From Viridibacterium sediminicola (GTDB lineage Bacteria; Pseudomonadota; Gammaproteobacteria; Burkholderiales; Rhodocyclaceae): 64,000 nt of DNA. The stretch's first letter is position 1, and each line of letters begins with the position of its first letter. The stretch spans positions 124,001-188,000 of the forward strand of contig NZ_JBDIVE010000005.1 in NCBI RefSeq assembly GCF_039631295.1. Reading direction: 5' to 3'. Shown one piece after another: positions 9,194 through 17,344 of the stretch. The translations under genes were made by a program, and so were the position numbers. The notes beneath the pieces are model-generated. The model had not been told where the DNA came from and ran no database searches. It saw only the letters and a program-made list of their open reading frames with translations.

Positions 9194-9862
9194 TCAGATG
9201 AAAGTATTAATGATGCGGCCAAGCACATTGACAAAAAATTGGAGCCCGTACCTGAGCGGGTCATCCAGCACCTTCAGCCACAGCAAGGCAAACAGCAAGA
9301 CAAAACCATACGGCTCGATGCGCGAGAAAGGCACGGCCAGCGAATAGGGCAACAGGCTCACCGCGATGCGGCCACCATCGAGTGGCGGAATCGGCACCAG
9401 GTTGAGCAGCATCAGCGCCAGATTGGTCATCACGCCAGCGCTACAGGCTATTCTGAGCCAATCGAGGGCGGCGGCGCCCAGTTCAAGTCGGATCGCAATT
9501 GCGAAGATCAGCGTCCAAACGAAGGCCTGCACCAGATTGGCCGCCGGCCCGGCAGCGGCGACCCAGAACATGTCGGCCTTGGGATGACGCAAGCGGCCGA
9601 AATTGACCGGCACCGGCTTGGCCCAGCCAAAGATCGGCAAGCTGCTGCCCAGCATGGCATTCGAAGCGAGCAGCAGGCCAGGCAGCAAGATGGTGCCCAT
9701 CGGATCGACATGCTTGATCGGGTTGAGCGTGATGCGCCCCATCTGGTGCGCCGTCGGGTCCCCCAGCAGGCGCGCCGTGTAGCCGTGCGCGACCTCGTGC
9801 AAGGTAATGGCGAGCACGACCGGAACGGCCGAGAAGAGGAAGTAGATCAGGAGATCAGTCAT
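9194..9862 (-). CDS. site-2 protease family (M50) membrane metalloprotease
   Basis: This 222-residue integral membrane protein has the zinc-protease motif HEVAHG in its first membrane segment and the second metal-ligand motif NLVPIPPLDGGRI near residue 160. The NPIKHVDPMGT motif lies between. These are the hallmarks of the short, PDZ-less M50 branch; targets are unknown. It lies 22 bases upstream of trpS and 37 bases downstream of the YrdC-family gene, in an order common in betaproteobacteria, so cotranscription is likely. Confidence 0.92.
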   Translation of the reverse strand: MTDLLIYFLFSAVPVVLAITLHEVAHGYTARLLGDPTAHQMGRITLNPIKHVDPMGTILLPGLLLASNAMLGSSLPIFGWAKPVPVNFGRLRHPKADMFWVAAAGPAANLVQAFVWTLIFAIAIRLELGAAALDWLRIACSAGVMTNLALMLLNLVPIPPLDGGRIAVSLLPYSLAVPFSRIEPYGFVLLFALLWLKVLDDPLRYGLQFFVNVLGRIINTFI

Positions 9863-9899
9863 GTAGTTTGCATTTTACGCGAAAGCGGTGATCGGGCGC

Positions 9900-10526
9900 T
9901 CAGTCCAGCCCCAGGGGCGCCAGCGGGCCGCAACCGGCACGCAGCAATTCAGGCGCGCCACCCGTCAAATCGACGACGGTAGTGGGCTCCAGGCCGCAGG
10001 CGCCGGCATCGATGATCAGATCAAGCTGGCGCGCCAGGCGCTCGCGGATGTCATCGGAGTGCACCAGGGGCAAGTCCTCCTCGGGCAACAGCAAGGTCGA
10101 CGAGAGCACCGGCTCGCCCAGCTCTTCGAGCAAGGCGCGGATGACGGCATGATCCGGCACGCGCAGGCCGATGGTCTTGCGCTTGGGATGCAGCACGCGG
10201 CGCGGCAGCTCCTTGGTGCCTTCGAGAATGAAGGTGTAGGCGCCCGGCGTGGTCGCTTTGAGCAGGCGGAACTGCGCATTGTCGACGCGCGCAAAAGTAG
10301 CGATCTCGGAGAGATCACGACACATCAGGGTGAAGTGATGACGCTCGTCCACCCCGCGAATACGGCGGATGCGTTCGAGCAGCTTGGCGTCCCCAACATG
10401 GCCGACCAGGGAATAGGCTGCATCGGTCGGCACGGCAATCAGGCCGCCCTCGCGCAAAATCGCGGCGGCTTGGCGGATCAAGCGGGCTTGCGGGTATTCG
10501 GGATGTATTTCAAAAAACTGGGACAC
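9900..10526 (-). CDS. YrdC/Sua5/YciO-family protein
   Basis: The 208-residue protein has the YrdC fold of threonylcarbamoyl-AMP synthases, with the PTDAAYSLVGH segment near residue 33 and LRVPDH, SSTLLLP and PTTVVDLTGG motifs. It most resembles the YciO branch, whose function is less certain than that of TsaC/Sua5; a role in tRNA t6A synthesis is possible. It begins 4 bases after the PHP phosphatase gene. Confidence 0.88.
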   Translation of the reverse strand: MSQFFEIHPEYPQARLIRQAAAILREGGLIAVPTDAAYSLVGHVGDAKLLERIRRIRGVDERHHFTLMCRDLSEIATFARVDNAQFRLLKATTPGAYTFILEGTKELPRRVLHPKRKTIGLRVPDHAVIRALLEELGEPVLSSTLLLPEEDLPLVHSDDIRERLARQLDLIIDAGACGLEPTTVVDLTGGAPELLRAGCGPLAPLGLD

Positions 10527-10530
10527 GGTA

Positions 10531-11442
10531 TCAGACCAATTGGCTCCACACAGGCGTCAGATCCGGCGGCAGCTGCGGAATGCGGCCCAGATCCATGACG
10601 CTCTCGCCCGGACCGTGGAAGTCCGAAGCACGCGAGGCAAGCAGATCGTAGCGCCGCGCCACACTAGCGTACTCGCTGATCATGGCAGGCGTATGTGCGC
10701 TGGTGACCACTTCGACGCCTTCCCCACCGAGTTCAACAAACTGGTCGAACAGCTCGGTCATCTGCGCACGGCTGAGGCGGTAGCGCCCGGGGTGCGCAAT
10801 GACGGCCAAGCCGCCGGCGGCGTGAATCCAGTTCACGGCGTCGCTGAGCGTCGCCCATTCGTGTTCGACGAAGCCCGGCTTGCCGCGCACCAGGTAATGA
10901 TCGAAGACCGAACTGGTGTCACGCGCCAGCCCCAGATCGACCAGATAACGCGCGAAGTGCGCCCGGCTGATCAACGCCGGATTGCCGGCCAGCGCGGCAG
11001 CGCCGGCATAGGCATCACGAATGCCGATTTTCTCCAGCGCTTCGCCCATGCGCTGCGCACGGCCATCGCGCCCGCCACGCACCTGGGCCAGACCGGCGAC
11101 CAGCTGCGGCGAGCTGGCATCGATGCCCAGGCCAACAATGTGCACCGACTGATCGCAGTACGAGACCGAGACTTCCACGCCGGGCACAAAACGCAGGCCC
11201 AGCGCTGTGGCGGCCTCGCGCGCAGCGGGCAAGCCGCCGAGTTCATCATGATCAGTCAGCGCCAGCAGATCGACGCCGTTACTCACGGCGCGCTGCACAA
11301 GCTCGGCCGGACTGAGGAGTCCGTCGGAAAAGTTCGAATGCGCGTGCAGATCAGCGTTGAGGGGTGTGGACACAGGCAGGACCGGCAGGTGGAAAGACGG
11401 GAACGAAGCCCCATGATAGCAAAGGCTTGATTCAAGCCCCAT
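10531..11442 (-). CDS. PHP-domain 3',5'-nucleoside bisphosphate phosphatase / RNase AM-like
   Basis: The PHP metallophosphoesterase signature is clear: DLHAHSNFSDG at the N-terminus, LTDHDELGG, AVIAHPGRYR, and the C-terminal SDFHGPGE. This matches the family that includes Chromobacterium Cv1693 and E. coli YciV, which hydrolyse 3',5'-nucleotide bisphosphates and short RNA ends. The start is ambiguous: ATG at 11442 gives 303 residues with an odd leading segment, while GTG at 11373 begins closer to the first motif. It is the first gene of the leftward yciO-M50-trpS group, diverging from the gcv locus. Confidence 0.9.
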   Translation of the reverse strand: MGLESSLCYHGASFPSFHLPVLPVSTPLNADLHAHSNFSDGLLSPAELVQRAVSNGVDLLALTDHDELGGLPAAREAATALGLRFVPGVEVSVSYCDQSVHIVGLGIDASSPQLVAGLAQVRGGRDGRAQRMGEALEKIGIRDAYAGAAALAGNPALISRAHFARYLVDLGLARDTSSVFDHYLVRGKPGFVEHEWATLSDAVNWIHAAGGLAVIAHPGRYRLSRAQMTELFDQFVELGGEGVEVVTSAHTPAMISEYASVARRYDLLASRASDFHGPGESVMDLGRIPQLPPDLTPVWSQLV

Positions 11443-11463
11443 GCTTCCGGTACAGTCGCCTCC

Positions 11464-11773
11464 GTTCGGGAGAGAGTCTGCCAGCCATTGTGACAGATCG
11501 CCGAAGGCGCAACCCCCCGGGAACGCTCAGGCAAAAGGACCGAACAAGGAACAGCAAATCTGGAGAGCGATGCCCACGATTTTGTCGTGGGGGCATCCAC
11601 CGAAGGGGCACTCGCGATGTGATGAGTGTTTTAGCAGGTGAGCGAACGATTTGCTGGCAAGGCGGTTTGCGCAGACAGTACGCAAGTACGGCGAGCAAGC
11701 CAACACAGCCAGCGAAGCGTGCAGCCACCTGATGAAGCACTCAGCGAAATCTCTCAGGTAGAACGGACAGATG
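11464..11773 (+). promoter_or_regulatory. tandem glycine riboswitch upstream of gcvT
   Basis: Two glycine aptamers in series are visible. Aptamer 1 (11464-11544) has P1 GTTCGG/CCGAAC and the conserved GGGAGAG, CGCCGAAGG and GCTCAGGCAAAAGGACCG blocks. Aptamer 2 (about 11558-11773) has TGGAGAGCG, CACCGAAGGGGCA, AATCTCTCAGGTA and GGACAGATGGG. Aptamer 2 is oversized: about 130 bases are inserted between ACTCGCGATG (11610) and GCGAAATCTC (11744), i.e. in the P3 arm. The insertion is closed by GAGTG/CACTC and CAGGTG/CACCTG. Glycine binding should switch on gcvT expression through the hairpin at 11775-11804. Confidence 0.93.
11657..11712 (+). repeat. GTAC-centred hairpin repeat inside glycine aptamer 2
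   Basis: This segment of the enlarged P3 arm matches, in reverse orientation, an intergenic sequence at 45683-45737. Shared blocks include CAAGGCGG, AGTACG and CGAGCAAGCCAAC. The stem is GTAC/GTAC around the loop GCAA, flanked by TTGC/GCAA and GGC/GCC pairs. Differences between the copies largely preserve pairing, so it looks like a folded, mobile or repeated element captured by the riboswitch. Confidence 0.7.
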
Positions 11774-11774
11774 G

Positions 11775-11804
11775 GGGTCAAGCGTCAATACGCTTGGCCC
11801 TTTT
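11775..11804 (+). terminator. riboswitch expression-platform hairpin
   Basis: GGGTCAAGCG (11775-11784) pairs with CGCTTGGCCC (11791-11800), followed by TTTT. It begins where the second aptamer closes, so it can compete with the aptamer helix. It is probably a glycine-controlled transcription terminator before gcvT, whose start is 25 bases downstream. Confidence 0.75.
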
Positions 11805-11828
11805 CCATTTGTACGCCCGGAGAGCCTC

Positions 11829-12914
11829 TTGTCCAAACAGACCCCGCTGCACGCCATCCACCTCGCCTCCGGCGCCAAACTCGTCGATTTCGCGGGTTGG
11901 GACATGCCCATCCACTACGGCTCGCAACTCGAAGAACACAAGACCGTGCGCGCCGACGCCGGCATGTTCGACGTCTCGCACATGCTGCCGATCGACATCA
12001 GCGGCGCGGGCGCCAAAGCCTTCCTGCAGAAGCTGCTGGCCAATGATGTGGCGCGGCTCAGCGAAACCGGCAAAGCCCTCTACTCCTGCATGCTCAACGA
12101 GCAAGGCGGTGTGGTCGACGATCTCATCACCTATTACTTTGCCGAGGATTTCTACCGCATCGTCGTCAATGCTGGCACCGCCGACAAGGATGTGGCCTGG
12201 ATGCGCAAGCAAGCGGCCTCGATGCCCGGTGGCGGCAATGTGACGATCACCCCGCGCCGTGACTTCGCCATCATCGCCGTGCAAGGCCCGAATGCCAAAG
12301 CCAAGGTGTGGGCCGCCCTGCCCGGCTCGCAAGCCGTCTCCGAATCTCTCAAATACTTCCAGGCTGCGCTGTGGGGCGACTTTACGCTCTGTGCCACCGG
12401 CTACACCGGCGAACAGGGCTTCGAGATCATCCTGCCCGCGCACAAGGCGGTTGAAGTCTGGAACACGCTGGCCGCGCAAGGCGTGGCCCCCATCGGTCTG
12501 GGCGCACGCGACACCCTGCGCCTGGAAGCCGGCATGAACCTCTACGGCGCGGACATGGACGACAGCGCCCATCCGCTCGAATCCGGCCTGGGCTGGACCA
12601 TCGCCATGAAAGACGAGCGCAATTTCGTTGGCCGCGCCGCACTCGAAGCGAATCCCCCGCAAAAGACCCTGGTCGGCATCGTGCTCGAAGAGCGCGGCGT
12701 CTTGCGCAGCCACATGCAGGTATTCACCGCACAAGGCGAAGGTGAAACCACCAGCGGCAGCTTCGCACCGAGCATGAACGCATCGATTGCCTTTGCGCGC
12801 GTTCCGCTGGGCGTCAATGTCGGCGACACTGTCGAGGTCGATATCCGTGGCAAGCGCCTCAAGGCGCGCGTCGTGAAAATGCCCTTCGTGCGCAACGGTA
12901 AGGTACTGGTTTGA
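11829..12914 (+). CDS. gcvT: glycine cleavage system T protein (aminomethyltransferase)
   Basis: GcvT transfers the methylene unit from the aminomethyl-lipoyl H protein to tetrahydrofolate, releasing ammonia. The 361-residue product shows the family start SKQTPLHAIHLASGAKLVDFAGWDMPIHY-like region, MFDVSHM, RDFAIIAVQGP, and GLGARDTLRLEAG. The start codon is TTG at 11829 with GGAGAG six bases upstream; no in-frame ATG is near. It lies directly behind the glycine riboswitch and heads the gcvT-gcvH-gcvP locus. Confidence 0.96.
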   Translation: MSKQTPLHAIHLASGAKLVDFAGWDMPIHYGSQLEEHKTVRADAGMFDVSHMLPIDISGAGAKAFLQKLLANDVARLSETGKALYSCMLNEQGGVVDDLITYYFAEDFYRIVVNAGTADKDVAWMRKQAASMPGGGNVTITPRRDFAIIAVQGPNAKAKVWAALPGSQAVSESLKYFQAALWGDFTLCATGYTGEQGFEIILPAHKAVEVWNTLAAQGVAPIGLGARDTLRLEAGMNLYGADMDDSAHPLESGLGWTIAMKDERNFVGRAALEANPPQKTLVGIVLEERGVLRSHMQVFTAQGEGETTSGSFAPSMNASIAFARVPLGVNVGDTVEVDIRGKRLKARVVKMPFVRNGKVLV

Positions 12915-12927
12915 AAATTCAAAGCAT

Positions 12928-13017
12928 CACCGCAAAGGCGCAAAGGAAACGCAAAGGGCCGCAAAGCATTCAGAATCGGTTTTTCTTTGCGGCCCTTTCT
13001 TTTGACTCTTTGCGGTG
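12928..13017. repeat. palindromic CGCAAAG repeat, copy B
   Basis: A 90-base imperfect palindrome fills the gcvT-gcvH gap. The left arm is 12928-12966 and the right arm about 12985-13017, both built from CGCAAAG or CTTTGCG units. In a gcvTH transcript this would be a very stable hairpin, so it may lower downstream expression or protect the gcvT end. Confidence 0.8.
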
Positions 13018-13060
13018 AACAAATTTTGACTGATTATTTTTGATTCCCAAGGAGCCCGTC

Positions 13061-13444
13061 ATGACTATCCCCGCCAACCTGCGCTACACCGCCTCCCACG
13101 AATGGATCCGCAAGGAGCCGGACAACACGCTGACCGTCGGCATCACCGACCACGCACAGAATGCGCTGGGCGACATCGTCTTCCTCGAGCTGCCGGAAGC
13201 CGGCCGTGTCGTGAAGGCCGGTGAAGAAGTCGCCGTGGTCGAATCGGTCAAGGCTGCTTCCGATATTTACGCACCGGTCGCGGGCGAAATCATCGCCGCC
13301 AACAGCGATGCCATCGATACGCCGGAGAGCGTGAACACCGACGCCTACAGCGCCTGGCTGTTCAAGATCAAGCCGGCCAATCTGGACGACATCGACGCAC
13401 TGCTCGACGCGGCCGGCTACAAGGCTGCGGTCGACGCCGAGTAA
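13061..13444 (+). CDS. gcvH: glycine cleavage system H protein
   Basis: GcvH is the lipoyl carrier that shuttles intermediates among P, T and L proteins. The 127-residue product has the SHEWIRKEPD start region and the lipoylation site in VAVVESVKAASDIYAPVAG, where the Lys of SVKAA is modified. The ATG at 13061 has AAGGAG seven bases upstream; an in-frame ATG at 13040 would lack a ribosome site. It follows repeat copy B and precedes a small membrane ORF. Confidence 0.97.
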   Translation: MTIPANLRYTASHEWIRKEPDNTLTVGITDHAQNALGDIVFLELPEAGRVVKAGEEVAVVESVKAASDIYAPVAGEIIAANSDAIDTPESVNTDAYSAWLFKIKPANLDDIDALLDAAGYKAAVDAE

Positions 13445-13463
13445 TCACATTTCATACACATAC

Positions 13464-13640
13464 ATGGCCCGCAAAGAACACGACCCGCTCAAGGAGCTGC
13501 TGCGCTTTGTGCTCATTGCGGGCGGCATGGCGGTATTTGTCCTCGTGCTCTCACGCGGCAAGTGGTTGATGGCTGCGTTGCTGGGGCTATGGCTCCTCGG
13601 CGTATTCTTCCGCTTCAAGCGTGGGGCGCGGCAGGATTGA
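13464..13640 (+). CDS. small two-helix membrane protein (58 aa), hypothetical
   Basis: A 58-residue frame begins MARKEHDPLKEL and has two hydrophobic segments, about residues 13-29 (FVLIAGGMAVFVLVL) and 34-49 (WLMAALLGLWLLGVFF), followed by a basic tail. Twin membrane helices are therefore likely. It begins 19 bases after gcvH in the same direction, but no good ribosome site precedes the ATG. No family was recognised. Its position inside the gcv locus could be incidental. Confidence 0.5.
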   Translation: MARKEHDPLKELLRFVLIAGGMAVFVLVLSRGKWLMAALLGLWLLGVFFRFKRGARQD

Positions 13641-13771
13641 TTGTGCAGGGTGGCTGAGCCAAATGGCGTAAGCCGCCGATCCGTTTTTGGCGGGTGCAAT
13701 GCGCCCGGATACATTCACGACCGGTGGTTTGCCTCGCGCCCCCACCCAAGGTGAAACACGCAGGCGCACCG

Positions 13772-14038
13772 ATGGACACACTCGCAAAACTCCGCACCAG
13801 CATCGACGCAATCGATGCCCAACTGGTCGCCCTGCTCGCGCAGCGCTTTGCGCTGACCGATGAAGTCGGCCACTACAAGAAGCAGCACCAGCTGCCGGCC
13901 ACCGACGCCGCACGCGAGGCGGCATAAATGGCACGCATCGCCGAACTGGCACAACAGCATGGGCTGGACACGGCACTTGCACAGAAATTCCTGCGTGTGG
14001 TGATCGACGCAGTCGTCACCCGCCACAAACAGCTTTAA
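13772..14038 (+). pseudogene. AroQ-type chorismate mutase interrupted by an in-frame stop
   Basis: Chorismate mutase converts chorismate to prephenate. The frame reads MDTLAKLRTSIDAIDAQL, then LLAQRFALTDEVGHYKK and TDAAREAA, ends at TAA (13925-13927), and continues in the same frame with ATGGCACGC to a second TAA at 14036. The two parts (51 and 36 residues) together match one AroQ domain of about 88 residues. Arg in LR, Arg in AQR, the Lys of KK, and Asp, Arg, Glu of TDAARE fall in the first part; the last helix is in the second. This may be a nonsense mutation, a base-call error, or two coupled peptides joined by TAAATG. Confidence 0.75.
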
Positions 14039-14070
14039 CCCCCAGACTTGACGCATCCAGGCCCACAACC

Positions 14071-16947
14071 ATGACCCAGCCCACCCTCAGCCAGCTTGAA
14101 AACCGCGACGCCTTCATCGCACGCCACATCGGCTCCGCAGCGCCCGACATCGCCGCGATGCTCGCCGCCATCGGCGCGCCCAGCGTCGATGCGCTGATTA
14201 ACGAGACCGTGCCCGCAGCCATCCGCCTCGAAAAACCCTTGCCGATTGCTGCCGCCACGCCCGAACACGTCGCGCTCGCCGAACTGAAGACGATTGCCGC
14301 GAAGAACCAGATCAAGCGCTCGCTGATCGGCATGGGCTACTACGACACGCTGACGCCTGCCGTCATCCTGCGCAATGTGATGGAGAACCCCGGCTGGTAC
14401 ACCGCCTACACGCCCTACCAGGCCGAGATCGCGCAAGGCCGCCTCGAAGCCCTGCTCAACTGGCAGCAGATGATCTGTGACCTCACCGGCCTCTCGCTCG
14501 CCAATGCCTCGCTGCTCGACGAAGCCACCGCCGCCGCAGAAGCGATGACCATGGCGCGCCGCGTGTCGAAGTCCAAGAGCAATGTGTTTTTCGTCGATGC
14601 AGCCTGTTTCCCGCAGACCATCGACGTCGTGAAAACCCGTGCTGAATACTTCGGCTTCGAGCTGCTGATCGCGCCCGCCGCGCAGGCAGCGGATCAGGAT
14701 GCCTTTGGCGTGCTGCTGCAATACCCGAACGTGAGCGGCGAGATTGCCGACTACAGTACGCTGATCGCTGCCGCCAAGGCACGCGGCGCCTGCGTCGCCG
14801 TCGCCACCGACCTGATGGCCCTGGTGCTCCTGAAGAGCCCCGGCGAGCTGGGCGCCGACATCGCCTTCGGTTCCGGCCAGCGCTTCGGCGTGCCGATGGG
14901 TTTCGGCGGCCCGCACGCGGCCTTCTTCGCCACCCACGAAGCGAATGCTCGCAGCATGGCTGGCCGCATCATCGGCGTGTCGAAAGACGTGGCCGGCGGC
15001 ACCGCACTGCGCATGGCCCTGCAGACGCGCGAGCAACACATCCGCCGCGAGAAGGCCAATTCCAATATCTGTACCTCGCAAGTGCTGCTCGCCAATATGG
15101 CCGGCATGTACGCCGTGTATCACGGCCCCGAGGGCCTGAAGACTATCGCCTCGCGCATCCACCGCATCGCCGCGCTGTTCGCCGTCAGCCTCAAGCAAGC
15201 GGGCTTCACGATCAAGACCGGCGCTTTCTTCGACAGCTTCGACATCGCCACTGGCGACAAGACTGCTGCGCTGTTCGCCGCTGCCGATGCCGCCGGCTAC
15301 AACCTGCGCCAGGTCTCGGCCGACAGCCTGGGCGTGAGCTTCGATGAAACCAGTTCGCCTGATGACCTCGCCGCGCTGTTCAAGGTCTTCGGCATCAGCG
15401 CCGACATCGCCGCGCTCGACGCAGCACAGCCCTCCGCTATCCCCGCCGGGCTCCAGCGCAGCAGCGCCTTCCTGACTCACCCCGTGTTCAACACGCACCA
15501 CACCGAACACGAGATGCTGCGCTACTTGAAGAAGCTGCAAAACAAGGATCTGGCGCTCGACCACTCGATGATCAGCCTGGGCTCCTGCACCATGAAGCTC
15601 AACGCCACCAGCGAGATGATTCCCGTCACCTGGCCCGAGTTCGGCCGCATCCACCCCTTCGCACCGCGCGAACAGGTGAGCGGCTATCTCGACATGATCG
15701 AGGGCCTCGCCGACTACCTGCGCGCCGTCACCGGCTTTCCCGCCATCTGCATGCAGCCCAACTCAGGCGCACAGGGCGAGTACGCCGGCCTCGTCGCCAT
15801 CCGCCGCTACCACGCCGCGCGTGGCGATGCGCATCGCGACATCTGCCTGATCCCCAAATCCGCACACGGCACCAATCCCGCCACCGCGCAGATGTGCGGG
15901 CTGGAAGTCGTGGTCGTCGCCTGTGATGACAACGGCAATGTCGACGTCGCCGATCTCAAGCTGAAGATCGCGCAGCACAAAGACAAGCTCGCCGCACTGA
16001 TGATCACCTACCCCTCCACGCACGGCGTGTTCGAAGAAGCGGTCAAGGAAATCTGCGCGCTGGTGCACGCCGCTGGCGGCCAGGTCTACATGGACGGCGC
16101 CAACCTCAACGCCCAGGTCGGCCTCACCTCGCCCGCCACCATCGGCGCCGATGTGAGCCACATGAATCTACACAAGACCTTCTGTATCCCGCACGGCGGC
16201 GGTGGCCCCGGCATGGGTCCGATTGGTCTGGCCGCCCACCTCGCGCCTTTCATGGCTGACCACGCAGTGGCTGCTACCGGCGCCGAAGGCCGCGCACACG
16301 CGGGGCAAGGCGCTGTCTCTGCAGCGCCTTTCGGCTCGGCCAGCATCCTGCCGATCAGCTGGATGTACATCCGCATGATGGGCGGCGCCGGCCTCAAGCA
16401 AGCGACCGAAATCGCCATCCTCAATGCCAACTATGTCGCCAGCCAGCTCAAGGACCACTACCCTGTGCTCTACGTCGGCTCACAAGGCCGCGTCGCGCAC
16501 GAATGCATCCTGGATATCCGCCCGATCAAGGCGGCGACCGGCATCAGCGAGGTCGACATCGCCAAGCGCCTGATGGACTACGGCTTCCACGCCCCGACGA
16601 TGAGCTTCCCGGTGGCCGGCACCATCATGGTCGAGCCGACGGAATCCGAACCCAAGGCCGAGCTGGACCGCTTCATCGCCGCGATGATCGCCATCCGCAA
16701 CGAAATCCGCCGCATCGAAGCAGGCGAACTCCCCGCCGACAACAACCCGCTGAAGAACGCGCCGCACACCCAGGCGGACGTGATCAGCCGTGAATGGACC
16801 CGCCCCTACGACCGCGACGAAGCCGTCTTCCCGCTGCCGTATGTGCGCGACAACAAGTTCTGGCCGACGGTGAACCGCATCGATGATGTGTATGGGGACA
16901 GGAATCTGTTCTGTGCGTGTGTGCCGATGGAGGAGTACGCGGGCTGA
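14071..16947 (+). CDS. gcvP: glycine dehydrogenase (decarboxylating), P protein
   Basis: GcvP is the pyridoxal-phosphate enzyme that decarboxylates glycine and loads the aminomethyl group on GcvH. At 958 residues it is the fused homodimeric form. The PLP lysine is in HMNLHKTFCIPHGGGGPG near residue 700, and the N-terminal half retains RSLIGMGYYDTLTPAVI and the NASLLDE region. It starts 32 bases after the broken chorismate mutase and is closed by an intrinsic terminator at 16973. No gcvL (lipoamide dehydrogenase) is in the window. Confidence 0.98.
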   Translation: MTQPTLSQLENRDAFIARHIGSAAPDIAAMLAAIGAPSVDALINETVPAAIRLEKPLPIAAATPEHVALAELKTIAAKNQIKRSLIGMGYYDTLTPAVILRNVMENPGWYTAYTPYQAEIAQGRLEALLNWQQMICDLTGLSLANASLLDEATAAAEAMTMARRVSKSKSNVFFVDAACFPQTIDVVKTRAEYFGFELLIAPAAQAADQDAFGVLLQYPNVSGEIADYSTLIAAAKARGACVAVATDLMALVLLKSPGELGADIAFGSGQRFGVPMGFGGPHAAFFATHEANARSMAGRIIGVSKDVAGGTALRMALQTREQHIRREKANSNICTSQVLLANMAGMYAVYHGPEGLKTIASRIHRIAALFAVSLKQAGFTIKTGAFFDSFDIATGDKTAALFAAADAAGYNLRQVSADSLGVSFDETSSPDDLAALFKVFGISADIAALDAAQPSAIPAGLQRSSAFLTHPVFNTHHTEHEMLRYLKKLQNKDLALDHSMISLGSCTMKLNATSEMIPVTWPEFGRIHPFAPREQVSGYLDMIEGLADYLRAVTGFPAICMQPNSGAQGEYAGLVAIRRYHAARGDAHRDICLIPKSAHGTNPATAQMCGLEVVVVACDDNGNVDVADLKLKIAQHKDKLAALMITYPSTHGVFEEAVKEICALVHAAGGQVYMDGANLNAQVGLTSPATIGADVSHMNLHKTFCIPHGGGGPGMGPIGLAAHLAPFMADHAVAATGAEGRAHAGQGAVSAAPFGSASILPISWMYIRMMGGAGLKQATEIAILNANYVASQLKDHYPVLYVGSQGRVAHECILDIRPIKAATGISEVDIAKRLMDYGFHAPTMSFPVAGTIMVEPTESEPKAELDRFIAAMIAIRNEIRRIEAGELPADNNPLKNAPHTQADVISREWTRPYDRDEAVFPLPYVRDNKFWPTVNRIDDVYGDRNLFCACVPMEEYAG

Positions 16948-16972
16948 TTTCGGATTTGGCAGTGATGGACAG

Positions 16973-17002
16973 AAAAGGCCACGCGATGCGTGGCCTTTTT
17001 TT
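16973..17002 (+). terminator. intrinsic terminator of gcvP
   Basis: AAAAGGCCACGC (16973-16984) pairs with GCGTGGCCTTTT (16988-16999) around the loop GAT and runs into more T. It ends the gcv operon. Confidence 0.9.
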
Positions 17003-17061
17003 GCCGCTCGGGGAAAAAACGCAAATTCCCCGCCGATCCAGCCACACGCTACACCGCAGAC

Positions 17062-17100
17062 TTGCTTTCCCGATCTTCGCGTATATACTTTTCGTATACA
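17062..17100 (+). promoter_or_regulatory. vapBC promoter with overlapping palindromic operator
   Basis: A sigma70-like promoter is visible: TTGCTT (17062-17067), 16-base spacer, TATACT (17084-17089). The -10 box is embedded in a symmetrical pair GTATATAC (17081-17088) and GTATAC (17094-17099). Antitoxins of this type repress their own operon by binding such palindromes, so this is the likely autoregulatory site. Confidence 0.6.
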
Positions 17101-17113
17101 CAAGGAGATCCCC

Positions 17114-17344
17114 ATGCAAACGACCAAAGTCTTTCAGAGCGGTAACTCCCAGGCTGTGCGCATTCCGCGTGAGCTTCAGTTTGATGTGACCGAGGTGGAG
17201 ATCGAGCGTCGGGGAGATGAGTTGATCTTGCGCCGCCCGGCAAACAATCTCAGCGCCGCTTTCGCCGCGCTGGCCGCCCTGCCGGACGACTTCTTTGCCG
17301 AGGCCCGCGACGACACACCGCCGCAAGAACGTGAGGGCCTGTGA
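17114..17344 (+). CDS. vapB: VapB-family antitoxin (AbrB/SpoVT fold)
   Basis: The 76-residue protein begins MQTTKVFQSGNSQAVRIPRE, the typical swapped-hairpin AbrB-like DNA-binding domain of VapB antitoxins. The rest is an acidic tail (AALPDDFFAEARDD) that would wrap around the toxin. AAGGAG lies at 17102-17107. Its stop codon overlaps the toxin start (TGATG), the standard type II toxin-antitoxin coupling. Confidence 0.93.
   Translation: MQTTKVFQSGNSQAVRIPRELQFDVTEVEIERRGDELILRRPANNLSAAFAALAALPDDFFAEARDDTPPQEREGL

Noticed and set aside
14035..15654. Long leftward frame opposite gcvP
   Set aside because: It is an antisense shadow of gcvP with low-complexity Gly/His/Asp composition.
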